Source of the DNA: Leifsonia sp. fls2-241-R2A-40a
GTDB lineage: Bacteria; Actinomycetota; Actinomycetes; Actinomycetales; Microbacteriaceae
Assembly: GCF_030209575.1 (NCBI RefSeq)
Contig: NZ_JARVRS010000001.1
Location: 1,674,001-1,738,000, forward strand
DNA: 64,000 nt
Direction: 5' to 3'
The translations under genes were made by a program, and so were the position numbers. The notes beneath the pieces are model-generated. The model searched no databases. It was not told where the DNA came from and worked only from the letters and a program-made list of their open reading frames with translations. Positions 32,782 to 40,478 of this stretch are shown in pieces (the first letter of the stretch is position 1; every line of letters starts with the position of its first letter).

Positions 32782-33384
32782 GTGCTTCTCTCCGATCGCG
32801 ACATCAAGGCCGAACTGGGTGCCGGGCGCATCGCCCTGGAGCCGTACGAGCCGGAGATGGTCCAGCCGTCGAGCATCGATGTGCGCCTCGATCGCTTCTT
32901 CCGGCTGTTCGACAACCACAAGTACCCGTTCATCGACCCGGCGGAGGACCAGCCCGAGCTGACGCGCTTCGTCGAGGTGGATGCGAACCAGCCGTTCATC
33001 CTGCACCCCGGCGAGTTCGTGCTCGGGTCGACGTTCGAGCTGGTCAGCCTCCCGGACGACGTCGCGGCACGGCTCGAGGGCAAGAGTTCGCTCGGCCGGC
33101 TGGGACTGCTCACGCACTCCACCGCCGGCTTCATCGACCCCGGCTTCTCGGGCCACGTCACCCTCGAGCTGAGCAATGTGGCGACGCTCCCGATCAAGCT
33201 GTGGCCGGGCATGAAGATCGGCCAGATGTGCTTCTTCCGTCTGTCGTCCGCAGCGGAGCGGCCGTACGGGTCGGCGGAGTACTCGTCGCGGTATCAGGGG
33301 CAGCGCGGGCCGACGGCATCCCGCTCGTACCTGAACTTCCACCGCACCGACGTCTCCACCACCGAGGCGGGTAGACCCGCCTGA
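32782..33384 (+). CDS. dcd: dCTP deaminase
   Basis: A 200-aa enzyme converting dCTP to dUTP (or directly to dUMP in actinobacterial bifunctional forms). Diagnostic segments are [76 protein letters not shown] and [10 protein letters not shown]; the catalytic Arg-Ser pair and Glu region are intact. The C-terminal [17 protein letters not shown] is typical. GTG start at 32782, no close SD. Role in pyrimidine nucleotide metabolism and dUTP control. Confidence 0.95.
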   Translation: MLLSDRDIKAELGAGRIALEPYEPEMVQPSSIDVRLDRFFRLFDNHKYPFIDPAEDQPELTRFVEVDANQPFILHPGEFVLGSTFELVSLPDDVAARLEGKSSLGRLGLLTHSTAGFIDPGFSGHVTLELSNVATLPIKLWPGMKIGQMCFFRLSSAAERPYGSAEYSSRYQGQRGPTASRSYLNFHRTDVSTTEAGRPA

Positions 33385-33416
33385 CCGGATCCACCGACCC
33401 GCACCGGGAGGGCACC

Positions 33417-33944
33417 ATGAGCGAGACCACTGACGCGGCGTTCGCGCGGGCCCTGATCAGCTCGGGGCCGATGCCGGAGAACCCGCAGCGGATGCACCTG
33501 TTCGGCCGGCTCGTCGGCAGCTGGAGTGCAGACGTCCGCCTCCTCGACGAGGAGACCGGGCTGTGGCGCGAATCGGTCAATGAGTGGATCTTCGCCTACA
33601 CACTCGGAGGCCGGGCGGTTCAGGATGTGCTCGTCATCCGGGACGAGACCGACCCGGAGGGCCTGCGCGGCCGTGGCTCCACCGTGCGGGTGTACGACAC
33701 GACGCTGGGCGCCTGGCGCGTCAGCTGGTTCGGCGCGGCGGCGGGCGACTTCTGCACGCTGGTGGCGACGCCGCACCGCCGCGACGGCATCCGTCAGGAC
33801 GGCACGCAGACGGACGGCCGCCCGATCCGGTGGAACTTCTCCAGCATCACCGACGACTCGTTCGAGTGGGACGGCTGGGTCTCCGACGACGAAGGCCGCA
33901 CCTGGTGGCTCGAGCAGCACATCGACGCCACCCGCACGGGATGA
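33417..33944 (+). CDS. conserved hypothetical protein, lipocalin-like
   Basis: A 175-aa soluble protein with beta-barrel features: HLFGRLVGSWSADVRLLDEETGLWRESVNEWIFAYTLGGRAVQDVLVIRDE, YDTTLGAWRVSWFGAAAGDF and DGWVSDDEGRTWWLEQHIDATR. The GSW...GRAVQD pattern resembles the DUF1579-like lipocalin fold that binds or senses small hydrophobic ligands. No signal peptide. It sits 32 bases after dcd with a GGGAGGG SD and runs into the GH16-like gene 10 bases later. Confidence 0.75.
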   Translation: MSETTDAAFARALISSGPMPENPQRMHLFGRLVGSWSADVRLLDEETGLWRESVNEWIFAYTLGGRAVQDVLVIRDETDPEGLRGRGSTVRVYDTTLGAWRVSWFGAAAGDFCTLVATPHRRDGIRQDGTQTDGRPIRWNFSSITDDSFEWDGWVSDDEGRTWWLEQHIDATRTG

Positions 33945-33954
33945 GGTTGTCGCG

Positions 33955-34701
33955 GTGTTCGACGACTTCGATGCTCCGCAGCTCGACCGGTCGGTCTGGC
34001 TCCCGCATTACCTGCCCGCGTGGAGTTCGCTCGCCGAGACGCGGGCGAGCTACCTCATCCACGACTCCCAGCTGGAGCTGAGCATCCCGCCCGAGCAGGG
34101 CCTCTGGTGCCCCGGGGAGCATCAGCCGCCGCTGCGGGTGTCCGGGATGCAGACCGGCAACTTCTCGGGTCCGGTCGGGTCCACGCTCGGGCAGCAGCCG
34201 TTCCGCGACGGGGTGACGGTGCGCGAGGGGCAGGAGGAGTTCCGCGGGTGCCTGGTCGACCACGGCACGGTGGGGATGCGCGCCTCGCTCTACCTGAGCG
34301 CGCGGTCGATGGCGTCGCTCTGGCTGGTCGGCTTCGAGGACGCGCCCGAGCGGAGTGGCGAGCTCTGCGTGATGGAGGTGTTCGGTCGCGATGTCGGTCC
34401 GGACCACGCGCTCGTCGGCATGGGCTTCCACGCGTTCCGCGACCCGCGACTGGCGGAGGACTTCGAGCGGGTGCCCCTCCCGATCGACGTCACCGAACCG
34501 CACGCGTACGAGGTGCACTGGGACGGTGACGAAGCGACCTTCCGCGTGGATGGGCGGGTGGTGCGGATCCTGGATGCGCCGCCGCAGTATCCGCTTCAAC
34601 TCATGCTGGCCGTGTTCGATTTCCCGGAGTGGCCGGACGACCGTGCCCAGGGCGGTGCGTTCGTCCCGACGCTATCGGTGGACCGGGTCTGGGCGAACTG
34701 A
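33955..34701 (+). CDS. GH16-like family protein (concanavalin-like fold)
   Basis: A 248-aa protein. VFDDFDAPQLDRSVWLPHYLPAWSSLAETRASYLIHDSQLELSI is the normal start of bacterial GH16 domains, and LCVMEVFGRDVG sits where the catalytic E-x-D-x-x-E motif occurs (here M-E-V-F-G, with only the first Glu kept). DVTEPHAYEVHWDGDEATFRVDGRVVRILD matches the C-terminal strands. Because the second Glu is not visible, glucanase activity is uncertain and a binding role is possible. No signal peptide. The GTG start is preceded by GAGG at 8 bases. Confidence 0.7.
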   Translation: MFDDFDAPQLDRSVWLPHYLPAWSSLAETRASYLIHDSQLELSIPPEQGLWCPGEHQPPLRVSGMQTGNFSGPVGSTLGQQPFRDGVTVREGQEEFRGCLVDHGTVGMRASLYLSARSMASLWLVGFEDAPERSGELCVMEVFGRDVGPDHALVGMGFHAFRDPRLAEDFERVPLPIDVTEPHAYEVHWDGDEATFRVDGRVVRILDAPPQYPLQLMLAVFDFPEWPDDRAQGGAFVPTLSVDRVWAN

Positions 34702-34744
34702 TTCGTGCGCGCTGAGATGCTGCCTCCGGCATACGCGGCGGAAG

Positions 34745-34753
34745 TTATCCACA
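34745..34753 (+). promoter_or_regulatory. single perfect DnaA box (TTATCCACA)
   Basis: A consensus 9-mer lies in the AT-rich 86-base junction between the convergent GH16-like and idi genes. Only one copy is seen, so it is not an origin. Chance occurrence is possible in an AT-rich stretch. Confidence 0.4.
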
Positions 34754-34787
34754 ACTCATTTCACAGGTGGAAAATAATGAGTCCGAC

Positions 34788-35339
34788 TCACAGCTGACCC
34801 GAAGCTTCGACGCTGCAGTCGGCGTAGAGGGCCGGAAGCTGCAGCGTCAGCCACGGGCTGAACGCCCACGGTGTGGTCTCCACCGACGCGAGCAGCGAGC
34901 GCGGGTCCGCCCACGCCCACTCGGCGACTTCGCCCGGAGCCGGGTCGAGTTCGCCGACGATCGTGGCGGTGAAGACGGGACAGATCTCGTACTCGACGAT
35001 CCCGGCCGCGTCGACGGCGCGGTACCGGAAGTCCGGCAGCGCCACGGTGAGGTTGTCGATCTGCGCGCCCAGTTCCTGGGCGGCGCGGCGGCGGATCGCC
35101 TCCTCCATCGCCTCGCCCGGCGCGGGATGCCCGCAGAAGGAGTTCGTCCATACGCCCGGCCAGGTCGCTTTGCCCAGCGCTCGCCGGGTCACCAGGATGC
35201 GTCCCTCGCCGTCGAAGAGGTGGCAGGAGAAGGCGAGATGCAGCGGCGTGGAGGTCGTATGCACCGTCGCCTTGTCCGCCGTGCCGATGGGCGTGCCGTC
35301 CTCGGCGAGCAGCACGACCTCTTCGCGGGTTGGCGTCAT
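34788..35339 (-). CDS. idi: isopentenyl-diphosphate delta-isomerase (type 1)
   Basis: A 183-aa Nudix-fold isomerase. LAFSCHLFDGEGRILVTRRALGKATWPGVWTNSFCGHPAPGEAMEEAIRRRAAQELG contains the active-site Cys (SFCGHP), metal-ligand His residues and the Glu of the EAxxRR Nudix box. VEYEICPVFTATIVGELDP supplies the second Glu. It interconverts IPP and DMAPP for isoprenoids (menaquinone, carotenoids). The ATG overlaps the stop of the His-rich regulator upstream (ATGA), an unusual partner for idi that could link isoprenoid supply to its signal. Confidence 0.95.
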   Translation of the reverse strand: MTPTREEVVLLAEDGTPIGTADKATVHTTSTPLHLAFSCHLFDGEGRILVTRRALGKATWPGVWTNSFCGHPAPGEAMEEAIRRRAAQELGAQIDNLTVALPDFRYRAVDAAGIVEYEICPVFTATIVGELDPAPGEVAEWAWADPRSLLASVETTPWAFSPWLTLQLPALYADCSVEASGQL

Positions 35340-36271
35340 GCGTCCATATTAGGCGCGCCGTCCTGGGGAGACTCGGGGGCGGCCTGAGATGCGGCCGGGT
35401 GCCAGCCCAGGTTTCGGGCCATGGCTTCCAAGGTCCTCATGGTGGTCGCGTAGTCGCCCTCGGAGATGCCGTTCGCGAGCTCGGCCCGCACCGACTGGAC
35501 CCGCTCGAACGCGGCGTCGTGCGCAGCGCGTCCCTCGTCGGTCAGCGTCGCGCGGTCGCCGTCGAACCACACCCAGCCGCGCTCGACGAAGTCGGCGAGC
35601 ACACGGTGGATGCGGTGCCCGCGACGGTTCTCGCGGTCGACGGGGAAGCGGCGGCGCCGGAAGTCGTCGCCGCCAGGGAAAGGTCCCCACTGCGGATGTC
35701 CGCCGGGGAAGGGCCCGCCGAACGGGGTGGGCGGGAACGGTGCAGCGAACGGATGCCCGGTGCGGGCGGCGCCGAACGCGAAGCCGCGGTCGAAGCCACG
35801 CTCGTAGCCGCGCTCGAACGCGTGCTCGAAGCCTTCGCGGCCGTGGTGGTGCTCGTGGCCGTGGTCGTCGTGGTGGCCGTGGTCGTGATGGGCCGGATCC
35901 CCCACGGGACGCTGTCCTTCGGCCGTCGCGGGCTGTTCGTCGCGCGGCTCCTGGCTGCGCCAGCCCGCACGGAAGCCGGGGCGCTGGGCGTTCCACTCCG
36001 GGTGCCGGGGGTCGCCGCCGCGGCGCCCTCCCTGGGCCGGCCCGCCCCGGTGCGGATGGCCGAAGCGTCCACCGCGGTCGCCGTGGGGCAGCCGGTCTGC
36101 GAGCTCCTGCGCGGTCGCCGGCCCGTCGGCCAGGGTGTGCAGGATGCGCCAGCTTCCGCGGCGCAGTCCGAGGTCGGACAGCGCGTCGCGCATCCGCTCG
36201 TGGAGTCGTTCTTCGATCACGCCGAACCAATATCCGGGCGGCGTCTGTGCTGAGTCGTCGATGTTCGTCAT
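35336..36271 (-). CDS. His-rich winged-helix regulator, PadR/MarR-like
   Basis: A 311-aa protein. The N-terminus (TPPGYWFGVIEERLHERMRDALSDLGLRRGSWRILHTLADGPATAQELADRLP) and C-terminal RRGHRIHRVLADFVERGWVWFDGDRATLTDEGRAAHDAAF are two halves of a winged-helix domain, separated by a ~150-residue Gly/His/Pro-rich insertion containing HHDHGHHDDHGHEHHH and repeated FERGYERGFDRGF. The histidine cluster suggests metal (Ni, Zn, Co or Cu) binding; this is inference. The ATG at 36271 has AAGGAG 8 bases upstream. It is transcribed divergently from another His/Gly-rich MarR protein, with paired TGTA-N4-TACA sites between them, and its stop overlaps idi. Confidence 0.75.
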   Translation of the reverse strand: MTNIDDSAQTPPGYWFGVIEERLHERMRDALSDLGLRRGSWRILHTLADGPATAQELADRLPHGDRGGRFGHPHRGGPAQGGRRGGDPRHPEWNAQRPGFRAGWRSQEPRDEQPATAEGQRPVGDPAHHDHGHHDDHGHEHHHGREGFEHAFERGYERGFDRGFAFGAARTGHPFAAPFPPTPFGGPFPGGHPQWGPFPGGDDFRRRRFPVDRENRRGHRIHRVLADFVERGWVWFDGDRATLTDEGRAAHDAAFERVQSVRAELANGISEGDYATTMRTLEAMARNLGWHPAASQAAPESPQDGAPNMDA

Positions 36272-36293
36272 CGCGAGCTCTCCTTTCGATGTA

Positions 36294-36305
36294 TGTACTG
36301 TTACA
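36294..36305. promoter_or_regulatory. palindromic operator TGTA-CTGT-TACA
   Basis: The first of two TGTA-N4-TACA palindromes in the 55-base divergent region between two winged-helix regulator genes. Centre-to-centre distance to the second is 18 bases, close to two helical turns, suited to cooperative dimers. Confidence 0.65.
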
Positions 36306-36311
36306 AGTGAA

Positions 36312-36323
36312 TGTATAGTTACA
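36312..36323. promoter_or_regulatory. palindromic operator TGTA-TAGT-TACA
   Basis: The second TGTA-N4-TACA palindrome. It ends 3 bases before the ATG at 36327, so occupancy should block translation start or promoter clearance of that gene. No SD is evident there, so the mRNA may be leaderless. Confidence 0.65.
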
Positions 36324-36326
36324 TGC

Positions 36327-36980
36327 ATGAACGACGGACGTCAAGAAGATCAGCCGATTCCGCCGGAAGCGGACATCGTGGCCGTGATCGAGCACGCACT
36401 GCTGGCGGTTCGCCGCGACCAGTCCCGGCGGCGACCGCCGTGGGCCGACGGGATGCACGCGCATGAGGGCGGCCATCCGCACGGTCACCGCGGTGGCCAC
36501 TGGGGCGCCGGCCAGTTCGGGCCCGGACCCTTCGGCGCGGGTCCGTTCGCCGGAGTCCCGTTCGGCGACTCGGCGCGGCCCGGTCCGGGACGCCGGGGGA
36601 GGGACGGCTCACTCGGCCGCATCGCGCGCGTGCGCATGCTCGAAGCCCTCGAGGCGGCCGATGCCGAGGGACGCAGTCTCTCGGTGAGCGGCGTCGCGGA
36701 GGCGATCGGCGTGGATCAGCCCCGAGCGAGCCGCCTGGTGCAGGAGGGCGTGGAGCGCGGTCTGGTGCGGCGCGTCCCCGACCCCTCGGATGCGCGCCGG
36801 GCGCTCATCCAGCTGACCTCATCCGGTCGCGCCCAGCTGCAGGAGCTGCGCACTCACCGCCGCTCCGCCGTCGAGACCGCGCTCGCCGGCTTCACCCCCG
36901 AGGAGGCTCAAACGTTCGCCGCTCTCTTCGACCGCTTCGTCCGCGCCTGGCCGCGCCCCACACCCGACCCCGAGCCCTGA
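36327..36980 (+). CDS. MarR-family regulator with His/Gly-rich N-terminal segment
   Basis: A 217-aa protein. Residues ~45-95 are His/Gly-rich (HAHEGGHPHGHRGGHWGAGQFG), and residues ~95-210 form a MarR winged helix: RVRMLEALEAADAEGRSLSVSGVAEAIGVDQPRASRLVQEGVERGLVRRVPDPSDARRALIQLTSSGRAQL. The His-rich stretch mirrors the one in the divergent partner at 35,336-36,271, suggesting a shared metal or pH signal. The ATG at 36327 is right after a TGTA-N4-TACA palindrome and lacks an SD. It probably regulates itself and the divergent regulator-idi operon. Confidence 0.82.
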   Translation: MNDGRQEDQPIPPEADIVAVIEHALLAVRRDQSRRRPPWADGMHAHEGGHPHGHRGGHWGAGQFGPGPFGAGPFAGVPFGDSARPGPGRRGRDGSLGRIARVRMLEALEAADAEGRSLSVSGVAEAIGVDQPRASRLVQEGVERGLVRRVPDPSDARRALIQLTSSGRAQLQELRTHRRSAVETALAGFTPEEAQTFAALFDRFVRAWPRPTPDPEP

Positions 36981-37020
36981 CCCGCCCCGCCCGTCCGGCG
37001 GCCTGGCGTTGGGGCGCGGG

Positions 37021-38469
37021 TCAGACGGAGAGCGAGCGGCGCGGGGCGCGGACGGGGATGAGCAGCGCGAGGCCGGCGGCGAGGACCAGCACGATCGCGA
37101 GGATGCCCCAGTACTGCGCCCCGCCGACCGCGACGAACACGGCGAAGAGCGTCGGCGCGAGGAACGACACCGCTCGGCCCGTGGTCGCGTAGAGGCCGAA
37201 CACCTCGCCCTCCCGGCCGGCGGGCGTCACCCGGGCCAGGAAGGTGCGGCTCGCCGACTGCGCGGGCCCGACGAAGAGGCAGAGCACCAATCCGCCCACC
37301 CAGAACGCCGCCGCCCCGAGGTCGTGCGTGAAGAACACCGCGAGGCCGGCGATGATCAAGCCGATCAGGGACGTCACGATGACGGCCTTCGGCCCGAAGC
37401 GGTCGTCCAGCCGTCCCGAGAGCAGCGTGCTCACGCCGGCGACCACGTTCGCGGCGATCGCGAAGATGATCACCTGCCCGCCGGTGAAGCCGAAGGTGCC
37501 CTGGGCGAGGATGCCGCCGAACGTGAACACGCCGACCAGTCCGTCGCGGAACAACGCCGACGCGATCAGGAAGAGGACCGTGTTGCGGCTCTCCTTCCAC
37601 AGCCGGCCGATGTCGCGCACCAGCACCTTGTACGACGCGAAGAACCCGACCCGCGGGGTCCGGTCGTTCGGCGGGATCTCCGGCACGACGAAGAGCACCG
37701 GGAGCGAGAAGACGAGCGTCCACGCCGCCGCGATGAGGGCGATGATGCGGATGTTCAGGCCGCCCTCGGTCGGAACGTGCAGCAGGCCGCCGGTCCCGTC
37801 GCTGTTGCCGGTGACCATCCCGAAGAACACGATCAGCAGCAGCACGATCCCGCCGAGGTATCCCGCGCCCCAGCCGAACCCGCTCACCCGGCCGACCGTC
37901 TTCGGCGTGGACACCTGCACGAGCATGGCGTTGTAGTTGACGGTCGCGATCTCGTAGAACACGGTTCCGATCGCTACCAGCGCGACGCCGAGCAGGAAGT
38001 ACGACGGCTCGCCCACGACGAAGAACATGAGGGCCGTGACGAGGACGACCACGCCGGTGTTCACGCCCAGCCAGAGCTTGCGCCGGCCCGATCCGTCCGT
38101 CCGCTGGCCGAGCACCGGGGCGATGAGCGCGACGATGACGCCCGCGATCCCGACGCCCCACGCCAGTCCGCTCGAGAGCACGGCGACCGCTGCGTCGTAC
38201 GCGGTGTGCGCAGGGCCGGAGGTGCCGGCCTCCGCGTTCCGGGCCGCGACGACCGACGGATCCACGAACAGGCTGCTGGTCAGGTACACGGTGAAGACGA
38301 ACGTCGTGATCACCGCGTTGAATGCGGCGCCGCCCCAGTCCCACAGCGCCCACGACACCACCCAGCCGCGGGGGATGCGGCGGTCGGTCGCGCTGTCGGC
38401 GAAGAGCGGACTCGCGGTCGTCACCAGCGCGTCGCCGTCGACGCCGCCGGAGGGCTCGGCACCTGTCAT
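37021..38469 (-). CDS. MFS transporter, UMF1 (Atg22-like) family
   Basis: A 482-aa membrane protein with 12 predicted segments. SWALWDWGGAAFNAVITTFVFTVYLTSSLF is the characteristic UMF1/Atg22 first helix region, followed by APVLGQRTDGSGRRK (MFS loop 2-3 motif) and NYNAMLVQVSTPKTVGRVSGFGWGAGYLGGIV. SGRLDDRFGPK marks the second-half loop. Bacterial members are uncharacterised exporters, possibly of amino acids. Start at ATG 38469; monocistronic, convergent with the MarR gene and divergent from the gene at 38,619. Confidence 0.88.
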   Translation of the reverse strand: MTGAEPSGGVDGDALVTTASPLFADSATDRRIPRGWVVSWALWDWGGAAFNAVITTFVFTVYLTSSLFVDPSVVAARNAEAGTSGPAHTAYDAAVAVLSSGLAWGVGIAGVIVALIAPVLGQRTDGSGRRKLWLGVNTGVVVLVTALMFFVVGEPSYFLLGVALVAIGTVFYEIATVNYNAMLVQVSTPKTVGRVSGFGWGAGYLGGIVLLLIVFFGMVTGNSDGTGGLLHVPTEGGLNIRIIALIAAAWTLVFSLPVLFVVPEIPPNDRTPRVGFFASYKVLVRDIGRLWKESRNTVLFLIASALFRDGLVGVFTFGGILAQGTFGFTGGQVIIFAIAANVVAGVSTLLSGRLDDRFGPKAVIVTSLIGLIIAGLAVFFTHDLGAAAFWVGGLVLCLFVGPAQSASRTFLARVTPAGREGEVFGLYATTGRAVSFLAPTLFAVFVAVGGAQYWGILAIVLVLAAGLALLIPVRAPRRSLSV

Positions 38470-38618
38470 ACGCACAGCGTAGGCGGTGGCGGGGAACGGC
38501 CGGTGAACGGCGCGATCGCATTCCGCGAGCACACGGTATGCGAATCGGTGGATGCACGGATACTGCGCCCCGGCCACCGCCCGTATCGTGGCGAGCACCC
38601 GAGCCCGTGGAGGTCCCC

Positions 38619-39530
38619 GTGAGCATCGCCCCGTCCGCCCCGAACCCGTACGCCTGGGTGCGGCACCTGCTGCCGCGCGTCGTCATCGGCGCGCTCATCG
38701 CGGCGGCCCTGGTCGGCGTCTACGCCGTCATCCTCGGCCGCTTCGACGAGACGTGCTGGCGGCTGATCGGAACGATCGCGCTGTTCGTGTTCTTCGCCCT
38801 GATCTCCTGGTACGACGCCGATGTCTCGGCCCGGCGCGCGGCCTGGTTCGGCGCCGTCAGCGTGATCACGTCCGCGTACCTGTTCGGCATCGGACTCTGG
38901 AAGGTGTGGATGCCGGACGTCCGACCGGTGGACGGCATCGCGGGCTACGAGGTCTACGACCCGTGGTGGGCGCCCTTCTCGTGGTTCCTCCTGGTGCTCG
39001 TGACGCGCCTCGGTCTGCTGCACATCCACCTCGTCCTGAACACGCAGCGGCGGTTCACCGGCCCGGTCATGAGCAAGGTGACAGTGGCGACGCTCGTGCT
39101 CGTCGGGCTGCTCACGGCGGGCTTGTCGCTCCCGCTCATCTGGACCCGGACCGATTTCGGCGAGACCTACTGGCGCCTGCTCGCGGTGGTGGCGATCCTG
39201 GATGCGCTCGGCACCGTGCTCATCCCGCTCACCTACTCGCTGTTCGGCCCGAAGAGGGCGCCTGCCGCGCCGGCCGGGACGTTCGCGCCGGCACCCGCCA
39301 CGTTCGCGCCCGCGCCCGCGCCCGCTCCTGCGGCCGGGCCGACCGCAATCGGCGGTCCGGCGCCGTCACCCGCGACTGCAGTGGCGCCCGCAGCCGCTCC
39401 CTCCACCGCCTATCCCCGTCTCGACGCGACCGCGGGCCTGCGCCTCGAATGGCCCCGCTACATCAACGGCCAACCGCTGCCCGCGCGCCCCGACGGCTCG
39501 CCCGACTTCACCGGCGTCGCCGGCTACTGA
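38619..39530 (+). CDS. membrane protein with Ala/Pro-rich tail, unknown function
   Basis: A 303-aa protein. Six hydrophobic segments occupy residues ~18-205 (VVIGALIAAALVGVYAVIL, LIGTIALFVFFALISWY, WFGAVSVITSAYLFGIGLW, WFLLVLVTRLGLLHIHLVL, VTVATLVLVGLLTAGLSLPL, LLAVVAILDALGTVLIPLTYS). Then comes an Ala/Pro repeat linker with TFAPAPA units and a short conserved-looking end (RLEWPRYINGQPLPARPDGSPDFTGVAGY). GGAGG precedes the GTG. No recognised family; a cytoplasmic tail tethered by a disordered linker is inferred. Confidence 0.75.
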   Translation: MSIAPSAPNPYAWVRHLLPRVVIGALIAAALVGVYAVILGRFDETCWRLIGTIALFVFFALISWYDADVSARRAAWFGAVSVITSAYLFGIGLWKVWMPDVRPVDGIAGYEVYDPWWAPFSWFLLVLVTRLGLLHIHLVLNTQRRFTGPVMSKVTVATLVLVGLLTAGLSLPLIWTRTDFGETYWRLLAVVAILDALGTVLIPLTYSLFGPKRAPAAPAGTFAPAPATFAPAPAPAPAAGPTAIGGPAPSPATAVAPAAAPSTAYPRLDATAGLRLEWPRYINGQPLPARPDGSPDFTGVAGY

Positions 39531-39568
39531 CGCATCCGTCCCGTCCCGCCCGTCCCGTCCCGTCCCGT

Positions 39569-39624
39569 GAGGTGCTGGCAACGGCACCCGACACGCCGCA
39601 TCGGGCCGCATCGTCGAGCACCTC
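39569..39624. repeat. palindromic intergenic repeat, family 1 copy a
   Basis: Inverted arms GAGGTGCT and AGCACCTC enclose a core CCCGACACGCCGC that is repeated exactly at 46,972-46,984 in a second palindrome. It lies between convergent genes, so it may terminate both transcripts. Confidence 0.65.
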
Positions 39625-39648
39625 AGCGATGGATGGCGGGCGCGCGGC

Positions 39649-40380
39649 TCAGCGCGACGCGGGGAGGCTGTAGACGGTGCCGCGGTCGTCGCCGCGCACC
39701 TGGCGGTGCAGGTTCTCCATCGTGACGTCGAGCTGGTTCGCCGTTCCGGCCGCGGCGGTCAGGTCGCGCAGCAGCCCCTCCGGGACCTCTCCGTCGTACT
39801 TGTAGTAGATCTTGTGCTCGAGGCTCGCCCAGAAGTCCATCGCGACCGTCCGCAGCTGGATCTCGACCGGCACCATCACCGGCCCCTCGCTGAGGAAAAC
39901 GGGAACCTCGACGATCACGTGCAGGCTCTTGTAGCCGTTCGACTTCGGGTGCGCGATGTAGTCCTTCACCCGCAGCACCCGCACATCCTGCTGTGCCGTG
40001 AGCAGGTCGAAGACGCGGTACACGTCCGAGACGAAGCTGCACACGATGCGGATGCCCGCGATGTCGGTGATCTCTTCGCGGATCGCGTCGAAGCTCGGCT
40101 CGCAGTTCTTGCGGATAACCTTCTGCTCGATGCTCTCGGGCGACTTCAGGCGGCTCGAGATGTGCTCGATCGGGTTGTATTCGTGGAGTTCGGAGAACTC
40201 TTCGCGCAGGATGCCGACCTTCGTCGCGATCTCGTCGATGCCGAACTTGTACGGCATGATGAACCGCGCGAAGTCGTCCCGGAACGCCTGGACCTCGCTC
40301 AAGGTGGCGGGGTCGATGCTCTGCAGCGCCTCGATCGTGCGGGTCGAGAGGAGCGGGGCGGAGGCGGGGTCCGTGTCCAT
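39649..40380 (-). CDS. small alarmone synthetase, (p)ppGpp synthetase RelP/RelQ-type
   Basis: A 243-aa single-domain synthetase with no HD hydrolase, TGS or ACT domains. RelA/SpoT motifs are IEHISSRLKSPESIEQKVIRKN, DIAGIRIVCSFVSDVYRVFDLL, VLRVKDYIAHPKSNGYKSLHVIVEVPV and VEIQLRTVAMDFWASLEHKIYYKY, covering the G-loop, ATP and GDP/GTP-binding residues. It makes (p)ppGpp from ATP and GDP/GTP during stress. The ATG at 40380 is preferred; a TTG at 40437 would add 19 residues without homology. Divergent from the DHA2 transporter. Confidence 0.92.
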   Translation of the reverse strand: MDTDPASAPLLSTRTIEALQSIDPATLSEVQAFRDDFARFIMPYKFGIDEIATKVGILREEFSELHEYNPIEHISSRLKSPESIEQKVIRKNCEPSFDAIREEITDIAGIRIVCSFVSDVYRVFDLLTAQQDVRVLRVKDYIAHPKSNGYKSLHVIVEVPVFLSEGPVMVPVEIQLRTVAMDFWASLEHKIYYKYDGEVPEGLLRDLTAAAGTANQLDVTMENLHRQVRGDDRGTVYSLPASR

Positions 40381-40478
40381 GCTTTCGACGCTATCGACGG
40401 TGCTTGTGGGGTCGGTGTGAATTTGGGGGAGTCCCAACGCGCCCCGTCCGTGCTTCTCTGACGTCGGGAGGTGGCGTG

